Assembly: GCF_017355965.1 (NCBI RefSeq)
Contig: NZ_JAFIQW010000001.1
Coordinates: 310,001-374,000 of the forward strand
Direction of reading: 5' to 3'
DNA: 64,000 nt
Source of the DNA: Desertivibrio insolitus
Lineage (GTDB): Bacteria; Actinomycetota; Actinomycetes; Actinomycetales; Microbacteriaceae
Made by a program: the position numbers and the translations under genes. The notes below the pieces were generated by a model. The model did no database searches. It was not told the DNA's origin and saw nothing but the letters and a program-made list of their open reading frames with translations. Positions 53,803 to 61,270 of the stretch are shown one piece after another. The first letter of the stretch is position 1. The number at the start of each line of letters is the position of its first letter.

Positions 53803-53882
53803 CGCGCTCCCCCGATCGAGACGGAGGCCGACGAGGCGCAGTGGACCCGCGGTGCAGGCGGGAAGGACCATTCGAACTGCAT
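53799..53882 (-). CDS. Leader peptide ORF before glpF
   Basis: A 27-codon frame with a strong ribosome site (AAAGGAG, six bases before the ATG at 53880-53882). It ends with a TGA that overlaps the GTG start of glpF (GTGA). The peptide opens MQFEWSFPPAPRVHC. Its ribosome site is better than that of glpF itself, so glpF may be translated by coupling to this leader. Confidence 0.5.
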   Translation of the reverse strand: MQFEWSFPPAPRVHCASSASVSIGGAR

Positions 53883-53980
53883 GAACATCTCCTTTGATGG
53901 CCCCGCTACTTCGCTGGGGCGTCAGGTGATCCGAACGCTATCGATCCCTGAGCGAGTGCTGAGCGCAGTCCCGAAGAAGC

Positions 53981-53994
53981 TGAACGAACGTGCA
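53981..53994. promoter_or_regulatory. Dyad upstream of glpF
   Basis: Read on the minus strand this is TGCACGTTCGTTCA, an imperfect palindrome. The glpD promoter has TGCACGTCTGTTCA at 55044. The shared form TGCAC-N4-GTTCA is a plausible operator of the SorC-type regulator encoded between them. Confidence 0.5.
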
Positions 53995-54058
53995 ACGCGA
54001 GTGGCCGGCGGAGGCGCCGAAGCCGCCTGAGACGGCCTGCGGAACCGCCCAAGTGAGA

Positions 54059-54083
54059 GAACGTGCAGCGTCAGCGCACGTTC
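54059..54083. terminator. Inverted repeat at the end of the glp regulator gene
   Basis: GAACGTGC and GCACGTTC (8-bp arms, 9-base spacer) span the stop codon of the regulator gene. It may form a hairpin, and it carries the same GCAC/GTTC half-sites as the glp dyads. Confidence 0.4.
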
Positions 54084-55030
54084 ACCAGGCGCTTGGCGAG
54101 GTCCTCGTCGACCACCAGATCCGTCATGACCTTCGCCGCGAGCGCGCCCCGCAGGCTCGCGAGCTTCTGGTTGCCGGATACGACGCAGACCCGCCGGGCG
54201 ACCTTGCGCAGCCGGTGGAAGTCCGGCCCGGTCCCCCGGGCGTTGAGCTCGACGTCGTCGCTGCCGTCGAGGCGGTAGAACATGGTCGCGACGTCCCCCG
54301 CGACCCGGTCCTCGCTGAGGGAGCGGTAGTCCTCGGCATTGAGGTAGCCGCCGATGTACACGCGGCTCGGGACATCCGCGAAGGGGCTGCCGAGTCCGAA
54401 GAGGGCGATGTCCATGCGCGACTGGATGTCGAGGATGCGCCTGGTGCTCCGCTCGCGCCACATCGCCTCCTTCGTGCGCGGGTCGTCGAAGAACGCGGGC
54501 ACCGGGAACTGATGCACCTGGGCGCCGTACGCCGCGCCGAAGCGGCGCAGGATCTCGCTCGCGTAGTCGATGCCCGAGTCCTCGTCGTTGACCGCGCCGT
54601 TGAGCTGCACGACGTGCGAGTTGTGCGCGGCCTTCGCGACGAGCTGTCGGCTGACCGCGCTCATCGTCGATCCCCACGCGACCCCGAGCGTCATGCCCGA
54701 GTCGAAGAACCGGTTGAGCAGGCGCGCGGCGGTCATGGCGACGCGGTCGAGCCGCTCGACGTTGCTGATGCCGGCGGGCACGGGCACGACGTGGGCGTTG
54801 ATCTGGAACCGCTCGGCGAGCTGCGCCTCGAGGCCGCCGGAGCGCTCCAGCGGGGAGTGGATCTGGATCTCGACGAGGCCGCTCGCCCGCGCCTCTGAGA
54901 GCAGCCGGGAGACCGACGAACGGGAGGTCATGAGCTCGCGCGCGATGGCATCCATCGTCATGTCCTGCATGTAGTAGAGCTAGGCGGCTTTGAGCGCGGC
55001 GCTCAACTTCTGCTCGGTTCGATCGGCCAC
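54071..55030 (-). CDS. SorC/DeoR-type sugar-binding regulator with a nonsense codon near the start
   Basis: A DNA-binding domain (MDAIARELMTSRSSVSRLLSEA) is followed by a SorC sugar-phosphate-binding domain (TLGVAWGSTMSAVSRQL, IALFGLGSPF, ASLRGALAAKVMTDLV). The natural start is GTG at 55028-55030, with GGAGGG upstream, giving VADRTEQKLSAALKAA. Then comes TAG at 54980-54982 where relatives have Gln, and then LYYMQDMTMD. Translation can restart at ATG 54968-54970 (299 aa), keeping the HTH but losing about 20 residues. It probably controls glpF, glpK and glpD. Confidence 0.7.
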
Positions 55031-55043
55031 GGGCCCTCCCCAC

Positions 55044-55057
55044 TGCACGTCTGTTCA
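55044..55057 (+). promoter_or_regulatory. Dyad upstream of glpD
   Basis: TGCACGTCTGTTCA matches 12 of 14 positions of the dyad upstream of glpF and lies in the divergent regulator/glpD promoter. Confidence 0.5.
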
Positions 55058-55174
55058 GGTACTTTGCGCAGGTTTTCACGCAGGCGTCAAATAGAGGGGT
55101 CGGATGCCTCCGAGCGTCCGTCCCGACGAGGAAGTCCGGCGGAGCCCAGCCGCACCGCCGAGGAAGGCAAGGCC

Positions 55175-56878
55175 ATGAGCAGCAACGGCGACAGCACTGG
55201 CACCACGCGCGCGGACGTGCGGGCACTGCAGGAGCGCCCGACCGCGGACGTCGTCATCATCGGCGGCGGCATCAACGGCATCTCGACGTTCCGCGAACTC
55301 GCGATGCAGGGACTCGACGTCGTGCTCGTCGAGCGCAACGACTTCGCCTCGGGCGCGAGCGCCGCTTCGAGCCACATGATCCACGGCGGGATCCGCTACC
55401 TCGAGAACGGCGAGTTCCGGCTCGTCAAGGAGGGCGTGCAGGAGCGCAACGCGCTGCTCCGCTCGGCGCCGCACTTCGTGAAGCCGCTCGAGACGACCAT
55501 CCCGATCAACTCGACGTTCTCCGGCATCCTCGCCGCCCCGCTGCGTTTCCTCACGCACAAGCAGGGCAAGCCGAAGGAGCGCGGCGCGCTGCTGATCAAG
55601 GTCGGCCTCACGCTGTACGACACGTTCTCCCGCTCCGGCGGCGTCGTGCCGCGTCACCGCTTCCACGGGCGCCGCAAGTCGCTCGCGGCCCTGCCGAAGC
55701 TCGACCCGCACTTCCGCTACACCGCGACCTACTTCGACGCGTCGATGCACGACCCGGAGCGGCTCGCCCTCGACGTGCTGCGCGACGGGCTCGAGGCGAA
55801 CCCGAAGGCCCGCGCCGTCAACTACGTCGAGGCCGTCGGGCTGGATGCCGAGGGCGTGCGCCTGCGCGACCGTGAGTCCGGCGTCGAGTTCACGGTGCGC
55901 GGTCGTGCCGTCGTGAACACCTCCGGCCCCTGGACCGACCTCACCAACACCGCGCTCGGCAACCCGACGAAGTACATGGGCGGCACCAAGGGCTCCCACA
56001 TCGTGCTCGACAACCCCGAGCTGCTGCGCGCGACCGCCGGCCGCGAGATCTTCTTCGAGCACGACGACGGACGCATCGTGCTGATCTACCCGTTCAAGGG
56101 CCGCGTGCTCGTCGGCACGACCGACATCGACGCCGACCCGCGCGAGCCCGCCCGCTGCACGCCCGAGGAGGTGCAGTACTTCTTCGAGCTCATCGAGCAC
56201 GTGTTCCCGACGGTGCCCGTGAGCGAGGACCAGATCGTGTTCCGCTTCTCCGGCATCCGCCCGCTGCCCACCCACGAGGACACCCAGCCCGGCTTCGTCT
56301 CCCGCGACTACCGCATCGAGCGCGCCGAGCTCGCCGGCACCCCCGTGTTCAGCCTCGTGGGCGGCAAGTGGACCACCTTCCGCGCGCTCGGCGAGCACCT
56401 CGCCGACAAGGTGCTCGCGCAGCTCGGCGTGCAGCGCACGGTGTCCACGCGTCGCGCGGCCATCGGCGGCGGCAAGGACTACCCCACGGATGCCAAGGCG
56501 TGGCAGGACCGCGAACTCGCGGCCGTCGCGCCCGAGCGGCGCGCCGTGCTGTTCGCGCGGTACGGCACGCGCGCGGCATCCGTCGCCCGCCGCCTCACCG
56601 ACGAGACCCCGCTGCTCGGCGGTGCGATCTCCGAGGCGGAGCTGCGCTACATGGTCGACGAGGAGCACGTCACCCGCCTGACCGACGTGCTGCTGCGCCG
56701 CACGGACCTCGCCTTCACCGGACGCGTCGACCACGACGCGCTCGAGACCCTCGGCCGCGCGCTCGCGAACGCGGCCGGCTGGGACGAGTTCCGGCTCGAC
56801 CGCGAGATCGAGGAGGCCGCGCAGGTGCTCGAGCTCGAGCACGGCGTGACCGGCCTGCGGATGCTCGCGTCGCACTAG
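55175..56878 (+). CDS. glpD: Glycerol-3-phosphate dehydrogenase (aerobic)
   Basis: A 567-residue FAD enzyme that oxidises glycerol 3-phosphate to dihydroxyacetone phosphate at the membrane. The FAD-binding motif is VVIIGGGINGISTFREL; SSHMIHGGIRYLENGEF and LVGGKWTTFRALGEHLADKV are typical of GlpD. The C-terminal helical domain is complete. The ATG at 55175 follows GGAAGGCAAGG. It completes the glycerol pathway with glpF and glpK on the other strand. Confidence 0.95.
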   Translation: MSSNGDSTGTTRADVRALQERPTADVVIIGGGINGISTFRELAMQGLDVVLVERNDFASGASAASSHMIHGGIRYLENGEFRLVKEGVQERNALLRSAPHFVKPLETTIPINSTFSGILAAPLRFLTHKQGKPKERGALLIKVGLTLYDTFSRSGGVVPRHRFHGRRKSLAALPKLDPHFRYTATYFDASMHDPERLALDVLRDGLEANPKARAVNYVEAVGLDAEGVRLRDRESGVEFTVRGRAVVNTSGPWTDLTNTALGNPTKYMGGTKGSHIVLDNPELLRATAGREIFFEHDDGRIVLIYPFKGRVLVGTTDIDADPREPARCTPEEVQYFFELIEHVFPTVPVSEDQIVFRFSGIRPLPTHEDTQPGFVSRDYRIERAELAGTPVFSLVGGKWTTFRALGEHLADKVLAQLGVQRTVSTRRAAIGGGKDYPTDAKAWQDRELAAVAPERRAVLFARYGTRAASVARRLTDETPLLGGAISEAELRYMVDEEHVTRLTDVLLRRTDLAFTGRVDHDALETLGRALANAAGWDEFRLDREIEEAAQVLELEHGVTGLRMLASH

Positions 56879-56891
56879 CCGACGCGCTGAC

Positions 56892-56926
56892 GCGCCCGTC
56901 CTGCACCTGGTGTGCGGGGCGGGCGC
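56892..56926 (+). terminator. Terminator after glpD
   Basis: GCGCCCG (56892-56898) pairs with CGGGCGC (56920-56926), with partial pairing inside, and TTCGCGTTT follows. Confidence 0.6.
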
Positions 56927-56948
56927 TTCGCGTTTCCGGGGGCTGCGC

Positions 56949-56962
56949 TGCACGTTCGTGCG
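56949..56962. promoter_or_regulatory. Dyad TGCACGTTCGTGCG upstream of the lipase gene
   Basis: Identical to the 14-mer at 7870-7883 and close to the glp dyads. It lies 87 bp before the lipase ATG. Confidence 0.35.
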
Positions 56963-57002
56963 GGTGGGTCCCCCTCGCCGAGCACCTCGCTTACCGTCGA
57001 AG

Positions 57003-57020
57003 GAGGAGCAACTGCTCCTC
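57003..57020 (+). other. Leader hairpin of the lipase gene
   Basis: GAGGAGCA and TGCTCCTC are perfect 8-bp arms around two bases, 28 bases before the ATG. Confidence 0.4.
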
Positions 57021-57048
57021 GTCCCAGCCAGTGTTGTTTGGAGTACGG

Positions 57049-57945
57049 ATGCGACGCACCAGAACCATCGCCAGCCTCCTCGCCGCCGCGGCCTGTCTCG
57101 CCACGGGACTCGTCGCCTCTCCCGCCGCCGCCGACACGACCGACATCGCACCACCGGGTGCGAACGACTGGAACTGCTCCCCCACCGCGGAGCATCCGAA
57201 TCCCATCGTGCTCGTGCCGGGCACCTTCGAGAGCATGCTCAAGAACTGGGCCGTGATGTCGCCGGCACTGAAGGATGCGGGCTACTGCGTTTTCTCGCTC
57301 AACTACGGGGTCACCAACGGCGTGCCCGCGACCGGACCCATCGAGGACTCCGCGGCGGAGCTCGCGTCGTTCGTCGACGCCGTGCTCGCGGCGACCGGCG
57401 CCAAGAAGGTCGACCTCGTCGGGCACAGCCAGGGCGGCATGATGCCGCGCTACTACCTGAAGTTCCTCGGCGGCACGAAGAAGGTCGACACCCTCATCGG
57501 CATCGCCCCCTCGAACCACGGCACCGACCTGAGCGACACCTCGTTCCTCGGTCTGTACGACCCGCTCGACCCGGGGCTGCCCGCCTCGTCATCCGGAACC
57601 GCGCCCTCGCCCGGCGCCGCGCTCGAGCTCTGCACCGCCTGCGATCAGCAGGCGGCGGGGTCGGCGTTCCTGCAGAACCTCAACGCCGGCGGCGACCTCG
57701 TGGGCAAAGTGAAGTACACCGTGATCATGACGCGCTACGACGAGATCGTGCGGCCGTACCAGACACAGGCGCTCGCCGGCCCGAGCGACCGCGTGACGAA
57801 CGTCGTCGTGCAGGACCTGTGCCGGCTCGACGTGTTCGAGCACGACCAGCTGCCGAACGACCCCAACGTGCTGCAGCTCGTGCTCGCCGACCTCGCCGAC
57901 GAGGGCCGCCCGCTCGACCCGGCGTACCGTCCGGCCTGTCTCTGA
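57049..57945 (+). CDS. Secreted lipase/esterase (alpha/beta hydrolase)
   Basis: A 298-residue exported lipase. The signal peptide runs to about residue 28 (SLLAAAACLATGLVASPAAA). The oxyanion region PIVLVPGTFESMLKNW, the nucleophile elbow GHSQGG, and later Asp (MTRYDEIV) and His (EHDQLPND) complete a class 2 triacylglycerol lipase triad. Paired cysteines suggest two disulphides. It stands next to the glycerol genes, which would use the glycerol it frees. Confidence 0.9.
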   Translation: MRRTRTIASLLAAAACLATGLVASPAAADTTDIAPPGANDWNCSPTAEHPNPIVLVPGTFESMLKNWAVMSPALKDAGYCVFSLNYGVTNGVPATGPIEDSAAELASFVDAVLAATGAKKVDLVGHSQGGMMPRYYLKFLGGTKKVDTLIGIAPSNHGTDLSDTSFLGLYDPLDPGLPASSSGTAPSPGAALELCTACDQQAAGSAFLQNLNAGGDLVGKVKYTVIMTRYDEIVRPYQTQALAGPSDRVTNVVVQDLCRLDVFEHDQLPNDPNVLQLVLADLADEGRPLDPAYRPACL

Positions 57946-57955
57946 CCCGGTCTAA

Positions 57956-57994
57956 ACGGAGGGGCCGGAGCGGCGTGTGCTCCGGCCCCTCCGT
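57956..57994 (+). terminator. Terminator after the lipase gene
   Basis: A perfect 16-bp stem (ACGGAGGGGCCGGAGC with GCTCCGGCCCCTCCGT) and a 7-base loop, 10 bp after the lipase stop. Confidence 0.85.
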
Positions 57995-58088
57995 GTCGGC
58001 CGGCACGCCGCTCCAGCCTCTCCCTATTGGCTCACCGAACCTGAAGCGCCCGATATCCAGCCCCTTCAGTTCGGGCTCGCGGCGGGGC

Positions 58089-58094
58089 TAAGGT
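58089..58094 (+). promoter_or_regulatory. -10-like box for the beta-flower gene
   Basis: TAAGGT ends six bases before the ATG at 58101; leaderless transcription is likely. Confidence 0.45.
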
Positions 58095-58100
58095 GCGGAA

Positions 58101-58478
58101 ATGGACGCGATCTACGGCCGCACGGGAGCGGTCGTCGGGTGGCTGTCCGAGTTCGACCGGGTCTACGGCCTCTCAGGCAACGTGACCGGCTGGATCGGCG
58201 GATCCCTCGACGACGAAGCCCGCCCCGTCTACGGCCTCCACGGCACCCACGTCGGCTGGCTCACCCACGGGCTCTTCTGGGACCACGAGGGACTCGCGGT
58301 GGCGTTCCTCGTCGGTTCCTCTGGCGGCCCGCCGCGACCCGTCCGCCAGGCGCACCCCGTGCAGCCCGTGCGGCACACCGCCCCACCCCGGCCCGAGCCG
58401 GAGCAGCCGCGTCCACCGGCGCCGCGACGGCCGGAGTGGTCGCAGAAGGGACTCGCGCAGCTGATGCTGCATGGATGA
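58101..58478 (+). CDS. 4-fold beta-flower domain protein
   Basis: A 125-residue protein whose first 55 residues hold three repeats of the pattern YG-x-x-G-x-x-x-GW (IYGRTGAVVGWL, VYGLSGNVTGWI, VYGLHGTHVGWL), the mark of the 4-fold beta-flower fold. A proline-rich linker leads to a conserved-looking tail RRPEWSQKGLAQLMLHG. The family has no known function. The last 58 coding bases and 16 bases beyond are duplicated at 60233-60306. Confidence 0.8.
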   Translation: MDAIYGRTGAVVGWLSEFDRVYGLSGNVTGWIGGSLDDEARPVYGLHGTHVGWLTHGLFWDHEGLAVAFLVGSSGGPPRPVRQAHPVQPVRHTAPPRPEPEQPRPPAPRRPEWSQKGLAQLMLHG

Positions 58479-58494
58479 CGCGACGCGCGCACGG
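58421..58494 (+). repeat. 74-bp direct repeat, copy A
   Basis: Covers the 3' end of the beta-flower gene. It matches 60233-60306 at 71 of 74 positions in the same orientation. Confidence 0.85.
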
Positions 58495-58528
58495 TCGTCC
58501 GCTCGCCGTCGTCGGTTCGGGAGTCGGC

Positions 58529-59665
58529 TCAAACGCCTCCGTTCAGCAAGCGGTACATGAAGGCCGCCATCGCGTCTCGCGCCACGGGCTCTAGAGGGCG
58601 ATAGGTCCTGGCCCCGTCGCTCTCGACCCAACCGGAGGAGATCCCCTCCTCCGCCAACCAACTGATTTCTTTGAAGTACTCGGTCTGTACGGCCACGTCG
58701 ACGAACGGCGAGGACTGCGGTACCTCGTAGGGCGGTGCCTTACGGAACCGGTACATGAAAGCCGCCATGGCGTCGCGGTTGACGGGCTCCAGCGGTCGGA
58801 ACGTACGAGTGCCGTCTCCCTCATCCCACCCCATCGACACGCCCGTCTGCGCCAGCCAGGCGATCTCCTTGTAGAACTGGTTGGTGACGGGAACGTCGAC
58901 GAATGGCGACGTGTCCGGAGCGATGAAAGCAGGACTATTCGCGAGCCGGAAGAGGAAGGCAGCCATCGCGTCTCGATTGACCGGATCCAGTGGCCGGTAC
59001 GTCCGAGTTCCGTCGGCTTCGAGCCAGCCGGTGGAAACACCTCGATCCGCGAGCCACGTGATTTCGCGATAAAAGGGGTTCCCAACTGTCACGTCCGTGA
59101 AACGGAGGCCGCCACTCGTCCTCGCGTCGATGTAGGGCCTGGGGTCGAAACTGTTCGCCTGGCTGCTGGTCGTACTCAACTCGAGATGCACATGCACGCC
59201 GGTGGCGTTCCCGCTCCTGCCCATCGGGCCGATGTACTCACCACGGGCGATGCGCTGACCGACCGACAGCTCGGAAGGCTCGTTCAGATGGGCATACCAG
59301 GCCCAGATCCCGTCGTCGTGCTGAATCTTCACGTAGTAGCCGAAGTCCGAGTCATCGACTCTGTCCACGACTCGAACCACCCCAGAGGCGCAGGCGACGA
59401 CAGGGGTGTTGTAGGTACCGACCAGGTCGAGTCCGCGGTGACTGGGGCGGTCAGGGGCGGCGAAGGTGTGGCGCCGCGGATCGATACGGGGCAAGGGCTC
59501 GACGGGGAACTGCCACCGAATGGTGGCGGCTGACGCTGACATCGGCGCCGAGAGCCCGCCCCAGGCAGCACCCGCAGCTGTCGCCCCGAGAAGTGTCAGA
59601 AAACAGCGTCGGGAGAGCGGCGAAGCTCCCCCGCTTCCGTCTCCGCTTCCGACCACAGGTAGCAC
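58529..59665 (-). CDS. Tat-exported M23 peptidase with three SLH-type repeats
   Basis: A 378-residue exported protein. The signal is twin-arginine type (LSRRCFLTLLGATAAGAA). The M23/LysM-type lysostaphin fold has its zinc ligands in SHRGLDLVG and GVHVHLELS. Then come three S-layer-homology repeats of about 65 residues, each with FVDV-type start, FY/FKEI-WLA, GW-E-DGTRT-RPL-PVNRDAMAAF. It would cut or remodel peptidoglycan at the cell surface. The GTG start has a weak ribosome site. The gene is somewhat less GC-rich than its neighbours and lies between two copies of a 74-bp repeat. Confidence 0.85.
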   Translation of the reverse strand: MLPVVGSGDGSGGASPLSRRCFLTLLGATAAGAAWGGLSAPMSASAATIRWQFPVEPLPRIDPRRHTFAAPDRPSHRGLDLVGTYNTPVVACASGVVRVVDRVDDSDFGYYVKIQHDDGIWAWYAHLNEPSELSVGQRIARGEYIGPMGRSGNATGVHVHLELSTTSSQANSFDPRPYIDARTSGGLRFTDVTVGNPFYREITWLADRGVSTGWLEADGTRTYRPLDPVNRDAMAAFLFRLANSPAFIAPDTSPFVDVPVTNQFYKEIAWLAQTGVSMGWDEGDGTRTFRPLEPVNRDAMAAFMYRFRKAPPYEVPQSSPFVDVAVQTEYFKEISWLAEEGISSGWVESDGARTYRPLEPVARDAMAAFMYRLLNGGV

Positions 59666-59666
59666 C

Positions 59667-59750
59667 TTATGCAGCGAGCTCCGCGTACCCGCTCCCCCAG
59701 TTGGTGGGGTTCATCAGCTCGAAGTACTGCCGAATCGCTCGCAGGGGCGG
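59667..59750 (-). pseudogene. Possible C-terminal gene remnant
   Basis: The minus frame ending at the TAA at 59667-59669 reads as a protein tail (RAIRQYFELMNPTNWGSGYA) one base upstream of the peptidase gene. Its upstream part is antisense to the ORF at 59865 and does not look coding. It may be the leftover end of a gene lost when the segment was inserted. Confidence 0.3.
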
Positions 59751-59864
59751 CTGGGACGGCAGATCTGGCGAACCGCGGAGGCTTCGTCCGAGCCGACCCG
59801 TGGAGCCGCTCGGCGAGCAGATTCTCCTTGCCCAACTCACAGATAGGCACGCGATAGTCGGGCT

Positions 59865-60083
59865 GTGCCCGAACACGAGAACGCCACCATCACTGGCTCG
59901 ATCCCTATCCAGCGCCGCGCCGCCATCCTCGAGGACGCGCTTCCGGACTACGAGCGGCGAGGTTGGGAACTGATCGACAATGCCGGGAACTCCGCGGTGC
60001 TCACGAAGAGGAACCTCTTCGGCAAGCGCAAGCGACTGGTGATCGAGGTCACTCCTCGTGGGATCGTCCGCGAGCTCCGATAG
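59865..60083 (+). CDS. Small hypothetical protein
   Basis: A 72-residue basic protein (ILEDALPDYERRGWELIDNAG, then KRNLFGKRKRLVIEV). The first half looks like a small mixed fold seen at the start of short membrane proteins in actinobacteria; here no helix follows, so it may be a truncated relative. The GTG at 59865 follows a GATAGT box by six bases. Confidence 0.6.
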   Translation: MPEHENATITGSIPIQRRAAILEDALPDYERRGWELIDNAGNSAVLTKRNLFGKRKRLVIEVTPRGIVRELR

Positions 60084-60232
60084 TCGGGCGAGCGTAGTCG
60101 AGGCGGCAGCTCCGGAACTGCGCCGCTCGCCTTCCACGTCCCGTGCCCGACGGCCATCAGAGCGTTAGTAGCGCCTATCGGCACAGTCCCTGCCACACAT
60201 CACCTGCTCGCTCGAGCCGGAGGAGGCACGTG

Positions 60233-60306
60233 GCCGCGACGGCCGGAGTGGTCGCAGGAGGGCCTCGCGCAGCTGATGCTGCACGGATGACGCGACGCGC
60301 GCACGG
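60233..60306 (+). repeat. 74-bp direct repeat, copy B (beta-flower gene remnant)
   Basis: Matches 58421-58494 with three substitutions. It can still encode the last 18 residues (RRPEWSQEGLAQLMLHG) and stop, but the front of the gene is missing. Homology begins near 60211 with CGAGCCGGAG. Nothing else is seen in 60084-60371. Confidence 0.8.
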
Positions 60307-60371
60307 CCGCGGTCCCCGAAGGGTCGCGCCTGCCTAGGCTGAATGTCCGTCGATTCGTCCGGAGGGCGACC

Positions 60372-60845
60372 GTGATCACCAACTGGTACCGAACGATCCT
60401 CGGCATCTTCGCCGCGGTCGCCCTCCTGTCCGCCGCGGCGCTGTTCATCGCCGTCTACGCAGGGAACAACGCCTCCCTCCTGACCTCGGCCTTCGTCGTG
60501 CTGTGGCTGGGGCTCGGCGTCGGGAGCGTCTGGTACCTGATCGCCGCGATCACGCGCAGCACCGAGGCATCCGCCCGCGCCGTCATCCGCGCGATCCGGC
60601 AGGAGGGCGCGAAGACCCGCCGCGAGACCTACACGACCGGCGCGATCGACACGGCGACGGGGTCCACGGGCTCGATGACCGGGGTGACGAGCACTGCGAC
60701 GGCACGCCCCGCAGGTGCCGCCGGCGCAACGGCTGCGCCGACGGGAATCACCGGTACGACGGATGCTGCGCAGACCGCCACGGGTGCCGGCGCGACCCCC
60801 GGGGCAGGGTCCGCGACCGGTTCGACCGGTACCTCGCGCCGCTGA
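60372..60845 (+). CDS. Hypothetical two-helix membrane protein with a Thr/Ala/Gly tail
   Basis: A 157-residue protein with two transmembrane helices (about residues 8-30 and 36-58), a short basic segment and a low-complexity Thr/Ala/Gly tail of about 70 residues built from TG-A/S-T units. I do not recognise the family. The GTG at 60372 follows GGAGGGCGACC. Confidence 0.7.
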   Translation: MITNWYRTILGIFAAVALLSAAALFIAVYAGNNASLLTSAFVVLWLGLGVGSVWYLIAAITRSTEASARAVIRAIRQEGAKTRRETYTTGAIDTATGSTGSMTGVTSTATARPAGAAGATAAPTGITGTTDAAQTATGAGATPGAGSATGSTGTSRR

Positions 60846-60864
60846 GCCTTCGGCGCCCCTGCGG

Positions 60865-60937
60865 TACCCCCGGTGAGATTCGAACTCACGCTGAAGCGAT
60901 TTTAAGTCGCCTGCCTCTGCCGCTGGGCTACGGGGGC
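60865..60937 (-). tRNA. tRNA with anticodon TAA (Leu by the code), short variable loop
   Basis: The minus strand folds as a 73-nt cloverleaf: acceptor GCCCCCG/CGGGGGT, anticodon stem GGCGA/TCGCT with loop CTTAAAA, T arm GTGAG-TTCGAAT-CTCAC. The anticodon is TAA, reading UUA (Leu). The variable loop is only five bases although leucine tRNAs normally have a long arm. Position 1-72 is a G-U pair, position 73 is A, and CCA is not encoded. Confidence 0.85.
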
Positions 60938-61227
60938 GTGCTCCGAGACTAGTCGCCGCAGGCACGAGGCATCCTCGGAGATGCTCTAGGACACGGACGA
61001 CGCGAGGGCGCGGAACAGCGGCGCCGCGTGAGGAGGCCCGTTTCTCGTGCGGCCTCCGGCGTGGATCATGAACTGCGCAGCAACACGCCGCGGTCGCCGG
61101 GCGCGTCGAGGCCGGGGCTCATGATCTACGCCGCACCGGCCGCTCGATGCGAGGGGTGGGCGAACCACCACGCCCGGGCACAGACGGCGCGGCGACCTCA
61201 ACCGGCGAGGAACCCGCACCAATGGAA
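60938..61227. other. Intergenic stretch without recognised gene
   Basis: No convincing coding frame, tRNA or repeat is seen between the tRNA and the ndh terminator; the plus-strand frame through it is the reverse shadow of ndh extended. Confidence 0.5.
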
Positions 61228-61257
61228 ACGGCCCCCGCGTCGGAACGCGGGGGCCGT
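61228..61257 (-). terminator. Terminator after ndh
   Basis: A perfect 13-bp stem (ACGGCCCCCGCGT with ACGCGGGGGCCGT) and a 4-base loop; TTTCC follows on the minus strand. Confidence 0.85.
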
Positions 61258-61270
61258 GACATCCGTTCGC

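Noticed and set aside
58529-59665. Prophage endolysin
   Set aside because: The Tat signal and three SLH repeats point to a cell-surface protein, and no phage genes are nearby.
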